NCBI GenBank assembly: GCA_943737045.1
Contig: CALSFV010000018.1
Location: 1-64,000 of the forward strand
Origin: Parapristionchus giblindavisi
Lineage: Eukaryota; Nematoda; Chromadorea; Rhabditida; Diplogasteridae
Reading direction: 5' to 3'
Length of the DNA: 64,000 nt
The notes under the pieces are model-generated. The model ran no database searches, had not been told where the DNA came from, and was given only the letters and a program-made list of their open reading frames with translations. Every line of letters begins with the position of its first letter. The stretch's first letter is position 1. The translations under genes and the position numbers were made by a program. This document shows positions 1 to 13,500 of this stretch, piece by piece.

Positions 1-783
1 TTACTCTTGAATACAATTGGAGATAAATCCATATGCACATTGGCTATTCACCGTTATTCATAAAGTTCATCTGTAGTTTTAGTACAGACTATTCCATTTC
101 GATAAGAGAGCAATGGACGCAAAACATGTTATAGTTCAACTTCCATAATCTTCTTCCGTATCTGGATTTTTTTCACATCGATACTTTCGAATACGATCAT
201 AACCTAACTAGGAAATTCAGCGGTGGCCGAGCTTATTGTTAAAAGAAATCATTAATCATTAAAACTCAAACTGGGGTTTTCTATCGACTAAATAGGAGAA
301 GGGTTGCTTCCTGTCCCGTTTTTCTTCTAATTCTCTGTGATCTGGCATCACCGCGGATATCAATCGCAATTTCAAAAAAAGCTTTTGGATGTTCGTCAAT
401 TAGTGTTAAAACTTCACTTTCTAACATTATCGTTATTTCAATCAATATTTTTATGCGATACTCTCCCTTAAAAAATCATGGAAGTAACGGCCAATAAAGA
501 TGAGCAGAAGAACGGGAAAATTCGCGGCGGAAGGGATTGCAAAAAGACGATCGTAATGGCTTTCTAGATAGAAGGAATCTGAATAGGATAGTTTTATGTA
601 CATTCACTCAAATGAACACATCAAACATAAAGCCAATATTATCCTTTAAAGAGATCTAACCTCGGTTAACTATCTCTTCAATATTTGACGTACTATAATG
701 GAGATTGAAATAAAGTGACTGATTTCTAAAAGTGCTCCAAAACACATGATAAAATAAAGTTGACATGAAATTATTCATTTCAG
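1..783. other. unassigned left edge, probably intron and 5' exons of a + strand gene
   Basis: I see no convincing coding segment here. A short open stretch near 480-560 on the + strand ends in an in-frame stop and does not match the phase of the exon that follows, so I did not join them. The region ends with a good splice acceptor (tttcag, ending at 783) that opens the exon at 784, so at least its right part is probably intron. Confidence 0.3.
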
Positions 784-946
784 TTCATTCCTTCGTATGC
801 TTCGTTCTCGTCGAAGTGCTTCATCAACATCATCAGCAGATTCTAATTCTATGTCATCATCATCAACTCCAACCTCATCTCGTTCCGTATCATTCGCTGA
901 TTCCGATTTGTGGCCCTTCATCGACGATGACGTCATAGCCGAGTAA
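784..946 (+). CDS. 3'-terminal exon of a gene entering from the left; Ser-rich C-terminus
   Basis: A tttcag acceptor at 778-783 is followed by an open frame (1-nt phase) ending in TAA at 944-946. The encoded tail of about 54 residues is Arg-rich at first (RMLRSRRS), then a long Ser/Thr/Ala tract, then an acidic, hydrophobic end (DLWPFIDDDVIAE). An AATAAA hexamer at 1344-1349 could be its polyadenylation signal, giving a 3'UTR of about 400 bases. The gene is transcribed towards the CAP-H gene, so the two are convergent. The composition suggests a disordered tail with a short linear motif at the end. I do not recognise the protein, and its other exons lie mostly outside the window. Confidence 0.5.
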
Positions 947-1896
947 TCTTTGATACACTATAATTCCTTCCCATCACTTCTAGACACCGGTTACACTCGT
1001 CCTCCTGACCCCACTAGAGACCAAAGATCACTTTCTTAATCCCACTGAAAAATTCATTGTTTAGCCTCCCAATCACTTTTATTTCCCTGATTCCGGTTAG
1101 TTACAGTATATATGCCCCGATCTCCTATCTTGTACATAGCCCACACATATATCCCTTTTCTGTATTTTGAAAAAAGTGGACTACCGTACACCACACAGAC
1201 ACCACACACCATCAAACGAGTACGATTTTGCTTCGCCTACAATCCAATCAATATTGTATTATATATTTGTGAGCATTCAAAACCCCTAATCGGTTTGAAT
1301 TAATTTATATGAGCTTACACAGTGTTTGTTGTCACAACCAATGAATAAAACTCTATCTACCGTATCCTTTGTATGTGTCAGTGTGCCAAGGAAAGTTTAC
1401 CGGAGCAGGAACATATTTGAAAGTTATGCGATTACATGTGAAAAATGGAGTACTCACGATTACAGAATAAGCAACAGGATTACAGTATAAAGTGACAGAG
1501 GAAATTCACAGTCGACGGAGAAATGAATAGAACACAGAAAATTAAGATTACAGAAATCGATACAATACACTAATTATGGAGGGATAAAATAAATAGAGGT
1601 ATTGATTTAAGAAAAGGAGATCAAAGACAGAACAGAGATGTAGGTTGACGGTGTTTGGGTATGGTTTACATCCGTAAACGTCGTCGTCTATGATAGATTA
1701 ACACACACCGAGTATATAATAATAATAATAATGCATAAGAACATTAGTTTACAAATAGTAAAAAGTAAAAAGCTCTGAAAAGAGGTAGCTGGAAATTATG
1801 GACGAAGAGATATCAAAAAATCAAAAGATAACATAACGACTATGAGTACTACTGTATCTAGGATTTAGAGACGAAAGAAGTATGAAAGATCAAAGA
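947..1896. other. convergent 3' intergenic region
   Basis: This lies between the TAA of the left gene and the TGA of the CAP-H gene. It holds the AATAAA hexamer of the left gene (1344-1349) and a short ATA/ATT run near 1716-1731. I see no exon with splice signals on either strand. Confidence 0.5.
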
Positions 1897-4800
1897 TCAA
1901 TCAACGACTATGGTATCCTCCAGAAGGATCGTACAGTCTTCCTCTTCATCGTCATCAGAAATATCAATGACAGGCTTCTTGTTCACAACTGAAGATGTTA
2001 TCTTCGACGATGGAGAGGGCGATGTGTTACTCCCGGCCGACTACAATAGAATATTTATATAATGAAATAATGATACTAAATATATCAATCTATAAATAAC
2101 ACTATGTGAACAAACTAAAGATAGCACATAGCTCAAGCCGAGTCAAAAACTCTGTCCTATCAAAAATTTTTAGCTGCTTTCGTCACCCCACTAGGAAATG
2201 TCATTGCTTTCATTTAAGTACATATTAGAGTAATGAAAATAGAATAATACAGTAAAGCATTACAGTAGTCAACCAATAAAGTGTTAATTACTACGACATT
2301 CACCTCCGGTCTAACCGCTTTTTTGGGATTCTCCCGTTTCCTTATTGTAGACTGTGTATCCGATGTCTTCTTCTTCTCAATAATCGTTGTCTCATTCGAT
2401 ATTGTAACATCGATCTCAGATCCATCACTATCGAAGGTATCATTCATAGCAGAAGAAGGTCCGGGCTCATCTGAAAATACGCATTCAATCTCATTTTAGC
2501 ATTTTCATTCAAACCATTCCATATCCCATCTCCACACGGTCAACTATCCATAAAGCAAATACGATCAATTTATTCAATCGTCATTAGATCTTTCATAACA
2601 CCGTAATAGACTCCAATTCCTAAAGTGTTACCACACACATTTTCTCATTCCTTGAGGCGATAAACATAGGAAATAGCTCGTAGTAGTATAGGTAGCAAGG
2701 AGGAAGTGTATACGGAACGATAAATATAGAGCTATTCGACCAATGACAATTAGACACAGTCTATATGATGTATTCATTGAGGCATGAAGCTAGTAGTACT
2801 CCTTTCAAAACATCATATAGTAGAACAGAGGGGGGGGGGGGGATTTCATCGGACAACAATAAGGGTTAATCTAAAAGAGAATTCCATAGAGCTGTTGACT
2901 ACAGTATTTCGATTGGCACTTCCCACCAATTATTCGGAATTTATACAAAAATTTCACTTCCAACGAATCACCTTCGTGATAGATATTATTAATATTACCA
3001 TGCTATTATTCGAAATATGATATTAAAAACCTCGAGACCATAGTAACATCTAGCATCTATAGAACTTACCACTTCGTCTCTTCTTCTTCTTCTTCGCTTC
3101 CTCTTTCTGTTCTGCAGCTACTCTTGCCAATACCTCCAGTCGTTGTCGTTCCATTTCCTCATGATTCTCCTCTGTCTCTTCCAATTGACTTAGCACGGCG
3201 TTACTCACACGTCTGTAATTAGTTAATAGTCATTCCATATTGAAGAGGAATCAATCATCGTTGTCGATATATAACAATATAGCTGCTATCTTATGCAGTC
3301 ATTACCGTAATCTTACGATAGTAAAAGGAAAACACACTTCTTCACAGCTGCTACTTTGGATCCATCAGCGTCATCCTCACACACGACCTAAAATAATCAA
3401 GTATATATCACACACGGAATACGGAACTCAGTGTATACGGTAAGACAGTAAGGGGGGGGGGTGCACTAACAAGGGGTGAGTCGCAACTCATCCCGGCATT
3501 ATAAGAAAGCAATAACATGACCAGAATCAGTTTTTGATTTTGATGATGCCCGGGGTCCGATCTCTTCATTAAATCAAACATTCAAGCTTGTTTGCCCGGG
3601 TAGATCACATACGGCACAGTCAAAGTGTTTTAGAGAAGAAAGTGAGTTCAACCGGATATCCTGCCCCCACTTCCGACAAGGAACTTGAAAAGGCTCACCT
3701 ACGTTCAAAACAATATTACTATTATATATTCACTAAATAAGTTTACAAAATGAAGCAAACCTCGAAATCGTTCATCCATCCAGGTGTTCCCTCACGTTCC
3801 TGTTGATCCTTCTGTCTCAGATCAAGATTCTGAAAGAAGAATTAAATCAAATTTGAATTCAGTGACTACACGGGTAGACTCATCATGTAGTGTTTTCGCG
3901 CAAAAAATACCGAATAAGAATAATCTCGTCAGCTTACATTCTCATTGGCAAGATGGAGTATCATGGCGATTGTGGATGCTACCGTAACCTCGGATGCCTT
4001 ATTGGCCAGACGTGCAGGCAGACACGTGAAGGTGGACTTGAGCGTGTGCAGACCTCAACCAAGGTTTTTGTTAACTCACAATTTAAAAAAAAATCGTCGA
4101 ACAATTGGCCAACAACATTTTTTTAATGTGGAAAGAATGTGATATGTGTATGAAAGATGAATATCACAACAGGTAATCTTGTAGAGTTTGATCATAATAC
4201 AAATTGTTCTTACCATTCAGTTCAATGTGATCTGACTTGTTCATTGTGTTATCCTCATGATCATCTACTGCTCCTGGAGCCATTGACATCTATAATAGAC
4301 ACAAAATCATTATTTGTCTTCAAGTTGTGAGTAACCAAGTTCCATTTACAGTTACCCCATCGGTCCATCGGCACTTCTTTGATTTCTGGCCCAGATCATA
4401 ATATAGATTAATTCTAGTCATTTCTCATTCCTCATCACTCATTAGTCATTTCGCGTAGTAACCTACCCTTTTCTCGGTTGTGGTAAAACCAACCGCATCA
4501 TGATTTATAGAATGATGAAATGAGAGTTTTGTCTCCTCTTTTCCCATACTCTATCATCCTAATCCAATTTCATTTTCATATCACCCCCATTCCCCTATAA
4601 AAGCATTCGATTCCTTTTCTCCGGTTCAGTCCAGAGCTCTCCCATCTTGAGGAGAGCTCGGGGAGCATTTCGCCCCCGTGGACATCGTCCTCCCAGTGAG
4701 GAGGACGACCCCTCCATTCGATCGAAAAGATCGAAATGGGGAGGGGGGGGGGTGAACAAGGGGGTGGGCCAGAAATCAAAGAAGTTCCGGTCCATCAGTG

Positions 4801-7543
4801 TCCGTAACCTTACCATAACCAGAAGTGTGATCTACCGTACCTCTCTGTACATATCAGTGACATCTCGACGGTTATGCTTCTCGGGTGACGAGGTAGCAAA
4901 GAGTGCACGAGTAACCTCAAGACAATCTGGAATTTAGATTATGAATGAATGAACAGATGCAGAACCTATCAATGATTCATAAATAAAAGTCGAAAAATCT
5001 ACTGTACCAGGTACACCTCCTAGTGTTGCTTCAAGATCCGGAACGTTATCGAATTCTTGCGAGTTATCGGGCAGGAATTGATTGGCGAATTCGAGTGTCT
5101 CCTTGAGCTTCTCTTGTACCATCTGTGTAGTTAACAATAGATCATTATTGATTTCGAGAGTAATCAGATAAGGAATAATAAGATGTAATGAGACTAAGAT
5201 ATTTCGATTGAATAAACTTGTATCCATAGTTATGTACCACAGTTTCAAACATAAAAAACTTCGAGACATAGTAAAATAAATGATAAAGTTAAGTATACAA
5301 AAATGAAACAATATCACAACACGGTACCATAATACCCAACCGTCATTCGATATATTTAGTCGTTTAGAAACGATAAAATATAAAATATAAATAGATATAA
5401 TTGACCGACCAATGGATTGGTGAGAACATCCGATAGGGCACATCTCATTGCTACCGTATCCAGTTTGATGTGCTTCAGATCGATTATTTGACCGTCCACT
5501 TCCTGATATTGATTAGTGATTAACAAAATTAAGAATAAATCAATAAGTACAGACTCAATCAGTGAATATAATAGTACTATAATTAATCTATTAGGTTGAG
5601 TCATAATTAACCGTGGATTTTTGTGGTTCGACTTTGAACTGTTGCCTTTCTTTTGTGATAACACCTCCTGTCTCGCGATACTGCACACATACAATATACC
5701 CCTCCCTCTCTCACTCCCCGAGATATCAGTCATTATAGTCCCCCGTCAGCTAAGAAATGACGAATAATTTCCATCCGAAGAAACAACATGTTCGACATGC
5801 CATCCTTTTCCTTTTCCTTTCTGGCCTCAAAGTCCCTGATAGTCGACGGCGCATGGCTTAAGTTTATCACTCGGGCACCCCTTCTCTAACAACGGTACAA
5901 TATTGGTTCCATCGGATCACATAGAAGAACTACAATATGAAGAAGAGGAAGGTCGAGATCGTCATCAAAGCTTCTATTTGGACCTGTTGAAGAATTGCAT
6001 CGAGACTGACTCGTTTGTGACCACCAGCTAAATGGTCTCTACTCTTGGTGTGTCACAGTCCACCATCGTTCGCGAACTTCGCTCAATGGGCAAGGTGCGA
6101 AAGATGGGCCGATGGGTTCCTCACTTCCAGAACGAGAAGAACAAGAATGACCATGTCGGCTTCACCAGGCAATTGCTTAGCTACGAAAGGACCAACGCGT
6201 GGCTGACCAATATCGTCACTGGTGATGATAAGTGGGTACTATGCCGCAACGTTGTGCGCCGTGCTCAGTGGGTGAGCACGTGGGTTCAGGCAGAGGAGGT
6301 CCCCAAACCTGAGCTACCCGAGAAGAATGTCATGTTCAGTGTTTGGTGGGGTGTCAAAGGCGTGTACCACTGGGAGCTGCTACCCGAAGGGCAGACTATC
6401 AACGTCGCCCATTGCGCTTTCCAACTACGTACTCTCAAGCGGAAATTCGAATTTTCACGGGCGGCAGGAGATCGAATTATCTTCCAGCAGCATAGAACGC
6501 GCCCCTACATGGCGAAAGCCTTCAAGAAAGAGCTGATGACGTTTGGCTGGCTAGTCCTCCCCTAGCCCATGTATACACAGGATCTTGCCCCCTCCGATTA
6601 TTGGCTCATCGGTGATGTACATCGTGCCTTGGCAGAGAAGCACTTCCAGAATCGATTCGAGGTCGAATCGTGACTGACCTCCCACTTCGCCTCCCAGCCG
6701 GCCGCGTGGTTTGAGGAGGGAATCAAGCCGTTGTCCACACTTCGGCAGAAGACCATCGACATTGATGGTGGCTGCTATGATTCACATGCTCATTGATTGA
6801 CAAAGAATTTTCAAGTCAAAGTTGAAGTTCAAAATCCACGGTTAATTATGACTCAACCTAATACATCAACAACTTTGGGTTAACAGTTTTATAATCACTC
6901 GGACTGTCACACTTTATAATAACATTGGCACAGTTCTAATGTATTGCCTGTTTTCCTGTTCTCCTTGGAAACAGCAACAAGATTTTAAGCTTACTCTCTT
7001 AGAAAACACATTGTAAAAACAAATATCTCGGTTCCCTGACTAGATAGATTTGTTTTCTGGGTTAAACAGCGCAAAAAGCTATTAAAACCCCGAAAGATAT
7101 TCTCCCATGGTCTCTATGCAAATCAGTCGCAATCATCACAAACACATCTAGCACTCTCTTAGCTATCATTATTTGTTTCCTTTCAAATATAAATACAGTA
7201 TTCCAATCAGGAACCATAATCTCAATCCTTCCATTCAATCAATCAATACACTTACACATTCTCCTTCCTCATCATCCTCATCCATACCATATCCATGGTA
7301 ATCTCGAGTCATTGATCTGAACAACCACACTTATTAACTAAATTATTATTATTAATATTATCAAAAATTGAGAATCTCACAATGAGAATCTTCTCAGCAA
7401 CTATTTGGGGTCAATAAATACAACCTTGCTCTACTGAGTCGTCGTTTCTCTTCAGTAGGTACATGGACGAAATCAACATCATCTATTCCTCCACCTCCTT
7501 CATCATCATCACCCATTGCACCTCCGTCATAGAAGTTATCACC

Positions 7544-7580
<37 letters not shown>

Positions 7581-10500
7581 CTTATTAGTATTGCATATTA
7601 TTACCCATATTATCATCCTGGGCCAGTTGTGCATCAGCTTCCTCACGATTGATTTCACCCGCACGAACACGGTCTTCCAATCTGAAAAGAAAGAATAAAA
7701 TACTTCTCTAAATGTGTTAGACATGCATTATTCCTGTATTCATGATACAAAAGTAAATAAGAAATTATAAGAATCATTGATATAATAAAGTACACTCACT
7801 CCATTTCCTTAACCGTGGCCACAGTTCCATAGTTAGAGAAAGTAGTAAGGAAGGCAATGTATGCATCTTCTATCCCTCCATCTTCTACTCTTTCACCAAC
7901 ACTTGCTTCTAACATACGAGCATAGTGTGAACGACGACGACGTTCTACAATACACAACTACAGTAATCTATAGGATACCGTAAATAATAATTCACATTGT
8001 AATGCAGTTGTTATCACAAGAATAGTGAAGGGCCAATATATGAAGTGCAGTTAGTCCAAAGACTCATAGTATTCATCAATATTCCACCATAATCCTTACC
8101 TTGACTATCTCCATCACCGTCCTCATCATCACGAGGAACACGGATACACCATTTACTGAATAGCTTCTGGAATAATAAAGAATATAGCAATGAAATAGTT
8201 TGTTGTATCGTGAGAGATGAAAATGTTTCAGAAATTGCCATATGAGAAGGGAACCCGATAAATAACGCAATTCTAGATTTTGAGAGAATGAAAGGCAGGA
8301 GAGTATTACATGTGAGAATTAAAGTGCTGAGTAGTTCAAAGAAATGATAAGTGAAAAAAGAAATCGATTACAACCTCAGGCATCAAGAAAGGTCGATAGT
8401 ACATTGATGGATCATAGTCAAATTGTGGAACGACTTCATATCGAGACTCAGGCAGTTGAAGACTGTTGGGCTGTAACAGATGAAATAGTCAGATAAATAT
8501 CATATAATCATTTCGAACTCTCTCCCTACACAAGTCCTGTGGCATAATTTGTTTGTGAAAGATTGAAGAAGCGTGTTCAATCAATCCGACCTTTTGAATA
8601 GATATGGAATCAATCAATAAATCAATAGTATACATTCTTGAGGAGATCAGATGCATGGTCAACGAGTGGAATGTGAGGGATGTTGCGATTGGAAGTAAAT
8701 GAGAAGTAACTGAATGAATAGATGAATGATAAGTATAATCAATCAATAAAGATATCGTAGGAACAAACTATTGAATACAACATAATGACTTACTCTGGCT
8801 TGATCTCATCTTCCTTCTTCTTATCCTTCTTCTTTCTTTCCTTCTTCACCTTCATATTGTCTGGATGTGACTTGGCTACAATACACAAGAATTCGGGAAA
8901 TCAAACTACAAACTACAAATATCGATGGAAAATGATCTCCTACCCAATTTCCAGTGACTATCATCCTGTTTTCCGACCTGTGTGACAGTACGAGAAGGTT
9001 CGGTGATGTTGACGACCTGATCAACGTCAAAAATATTTCTATGATTGATATTATTATTATCTAAATTGATTGTCCAACAATCTGTTATGCGTAACATGTG
9101 CATGAATGCAAAGAGTTGTTTAGATCATTATTGTGACAATAATACAAATGTAGATATCATGTACCATTCCAGCTTCGGCGAAGCAATCTACTTGTTGTTC
9201 TGAGTCCTCTCCTGTCTGTGCTATTCCACTGAATAGTTAACCCATTATAACATGGAATAGATAATCATAACCATTTTGCTCGAAGGAGTATATGATAGAG
9301 ACCTCCAAAGGGATAGTGAAAGAGATATTTAAATGAGGCAGACAATTGGCCAAACGCTTATCCTTTGCCACCCTTTTCATTTTCCTTTTTTCATTCCCTG
9401 TCACCCTTTCAATCGGTCGACTTCTCTCTCGTCATTTCTTTGTCAATATCTTTTTAGCCAAAATGATATTGAAAGGGATATTCAACTGACTATTGAACTC
9501 ATTCGTATATCGCGATATCCATAGGTTGAAAAGTATGTTTCAAAGTACCAAGCATGACCGCATTTTGAGCCGAAATTTCACAAAAATCGAGAAAAAAAAA
9601 CCGATCGCATTTTGAGCATAATTTGCCAAAGATCGAAAACCCTGACCGCATTTGGAAGTCCGATACCTAGCTATTCGACCTATGGCAATATTCGTTCGGT
9701 CAAGAATATCGAGAAAGACGCTTCACTCCTCTCATTCGCCTATGGGATATATCTGTTTGGCTGTTTCTAGTCCATGAACTAGTTTTGGTCAAACGTAGTT
9801 AAGATGAGTCTAATCGGAAACACGAATCAACCAGGTCGTATACCTCTCTCTCTCTCTCTCTTTGTTTTCACATTACAATGAAAAATGGAATGGTATGATA
9901 AGATAAATTATATAAATACCGTCTTCCAACGGGTGAGAATTGTCCCGAGTTACTACCGAAGAAATCATCGTCACTAGGTCCACCATTGTCCTGAAATGAA
10001 CAACAGATAACAGATATACGCTATTTATGGGAGACGGGTTACAATTCGGCAAACGCATTGCAACAACAGACATTTCGGCAGAAGTCACATGGTCGGAGGT
10101 CCCAGCACCGTGATATGATAGTGTTACTGATACTATCACGATGCTAGCATTCCAACTAGTCCAAATGTCGTAGTTATGAGTACTCATTGATATCGTTGTC
10201 ATGACAATTGCGTATACAATCGTGGTGCCAAATAGGGAAATGGTAAACCGTTGATTCCAATGGTATTTCGTGGCGAAATAGCAAGGTGAATTTATGTTTC
10301 ATCACACTTACAAAGTCATCAAATCCTCCTCCCATTAGATCATTATTAGTGCTACCGTGAGCTTGTACGTGGATGGGTCCCTCAGCGAGATCAGGCTCCA
10401 TAGATTCTGTAAATGGAAGTTGGAGCTACAGTAACCCTAGTAACAATGAAGAGTGTAAGACAAAAGTGCATACCATCATGAATGGGAGAACGTCTTTCGA

Positions 10501-13500
10501 GTGAAGCCATTTCACTATCATCGTATACTTCACGAGCAATTGGATCATTCACTGATGATAAGTGGGCATACTCATCTGCTGGTATGTCTGGCTGTAATGT
10601 CGAAATAATAATGATAATAATAATAAAAATAAATAATAATAATAATATTCAATGTTTGAAGGTAAAACAGTAATAATGCACAACAATTAGTGACATAGTC
10701 ATGTCAAATGATTAACTGAAAATTCACTGCAAATTGCCGCAATCAATATAATAATAAGAAACGTTAGCATAGTCATCAGCTTCTCCAAAGAGTTCATAAT
10801 GTCCGGGACGAAGATACGAACGTCTCGTGACGCCAAAACCAGATACAATAGTCGTACGGTCCTCACTAAAAGAAAAATATTTTAGGTCATAACAATATTT
10901 CCGCAGCTTAAGTTTAAATGTAAATTATGATACGAGAACTAATATTAATACAAATAATAAATGATAAACATACGCCTCTTTCTCTTCAATCATCCTGGCT
11001 GCTTCATCTACAGTCACATTTTTCTTATAGATCTTAGCATTCCATATGAAGTCAAGATCACGTAATTCATCATCCACTCCACATGATTCCAATCCGAATG
11101 TATCATCATGGATCTTAAGAAGAATAGATTAGGATACTGTAACACTAATATTTTGTCAATCGATAATAACAGATCGAAATACAAATAACATCTTATATTA
11201 GATGTTTAGATATAGATTAACTTGTCAAAGATTACAATAGTAAGACATAGTCGTTATGATTCTAATGACGAAATACTTGAACAACAACTATTACCAGATT
11301 GCCAGTCAGTTTCGAGTTTCAAAAGAAAATCAAAAATGAGTGAAAGAAAGAAGAGTGATAAATGGAAACGGAAAGAATTACCTCAGATGGATCAGCCTGT
11401 AGCTCTTCCGATTGTGCACCGCGTTTCCAATGAACATTACTACCCTAAACATACGAGTGTAATCAATAATCAATCAATAATTAGATAAACAATAAAAAGA
11501 TAGATACTATACTCAATCCACAACTACAACAATAAATGAACTAACCATGGATACTTTATCAAAGAGAATCTTCTGGAATTTGGCAGCAAGATCGGTAGCA
11601 GCGAGAGTGGGACCGTTGGGAATCGTATCATCACCCAATACCTGCAAACAATGTCAAAATTGATTGTAATGCCACAAACCATCAATAAATATGGAGATGA
11701 ATCAATCAATATTTTCACCTTATTGATCTCCTTCAATCCATTCTTCAGCTTACGTCGTTTGTGTACACTGGCCGGCTGCACGAGAATATCAGCTGGAATA
11801 TAAATAATGTACCCCAACTCAACGATCAATCTGTAACTAAATTAACTACGATCGAAACACAAATGTGCATGTTTGAAATGGCAACATGATAATCTATAGA
11901 TTATTCCACATTTATTGTGTTATTATTATTATGAAAAATAAGATATGATAAGTGTTTTACCTTCAGTCTCTTGTTCTTCACCTTCTCCTTCATCTCCATT
12001 ATTATTTATTCTTGGAGTGACCATGACTTCTTCTTTCTCAACTCTCTCAGATGCACTGTCTGTCTGTGATTGAGTCACTTCCGATGATGCCGCCGTCGCC
12101 ACTTTCTAATGTCACAATATTTATTTATTTAATATTTAATATATTAAATTATTTCGTAACGCGTCCCGGAAAAGGTGGCCTCATTCTCCCTTCTTTACTC
12201 TAGGATAACCTCTTCTTACCATACCAAGACAACCGTTGTCGCTGGAAATTAAATTCAGGTGGGTCGGACGCAAAACTAAAAAAGGGTGGGTGGGAACTTC
12301 AAAAATTTAATTTTTGAGTGAATTTTGCTAAAGCTTTTTCATTTTTAGTAAATTTTGGCAAAATCGCGTGGGTCGGGTGGCAAACCCTGGTGTCTCTTGC
12401 CGCAACAATGCCGCCCATGTATGCTTCATACTATATCACTTCTTTCTCATGTTATTCCCCCCTTAGTCAATATGTTCACTATTACAGTACATGGTATTCG
12501 GAGAGATGGATCTATGGACTATCTCAAGTTCACCATAGAGTCCATCATATCAGATACTCTTATACGTGTGATCAACAAAATGAATACTCCAATGATTACG
12601 GTAAGTAACATAAATACTGTACTTTATCAGATGATCCTAATCGTGCTGGTGGTACTATTTCATTATCCTCGTCGTCATCTTCAATCTACAACAAATTCAC
12701 ATATTTATCATAGTCAAAAACGAAAATGTTGTTTACCTGATCATCATTATCAAGATAATTGAAGTGATCATCTTCTCCGAGCCAACGAGCTCTGTAATTT
12801 GCAGTATTCAAAGTATTATAATTATTGTATTAAATCTGTTTACATAAGTCAAAACAAGAAAAGTGAATAATCAGCGAGATTCGTGAAATACCCATTGGGC
12901 AAGTGGACATGTAAAGAGCAATCAAGTCAATATATTATCAATACCTCGATTTCTCCTCCTGTTCTCTAATCATCTTAGTATCCAGATTGTATCCAGTTAT
13001 CGTGACTCTATCCTGAGGATCGAATAGATTGTTCGGCAGTTCGCGAGGCTTCTCCGCAAGAGCATTATCGATTAGACCTATAATAATCAATTATCGATTA
13101 TTTTAGATCATAAAGCAGATACGAATATGCATCTCAATGGCAACTATAAATTAACCAAGATATAATTCATCCAGGTGATTTCACGTTTCATATACACTAC
13201 AACATAATCTTCATGATACCTGATGTAGCCAATCTAAACTCTTTCGTTGGAGGTGTCATATCCACAGCTTCAATATCTCTCCAATTCTCCATTCTCTTGT
13301 GCATCATGGTCATGCGTGCGTTGTGAGTAACCTGATTGATTTAGACAATAATGCATTTGGCAATTGTCAATAAGTTCCGGAAGGTTTAAGCAATATAAAA
13401 TCTTTTTTCATTGTTGTTGAATATTCCACACATAATACATACCTTAGCATTGTATGTCAGCATACCACCCGCATTGAAATCCTTGAATCGAGCTGTCGCC

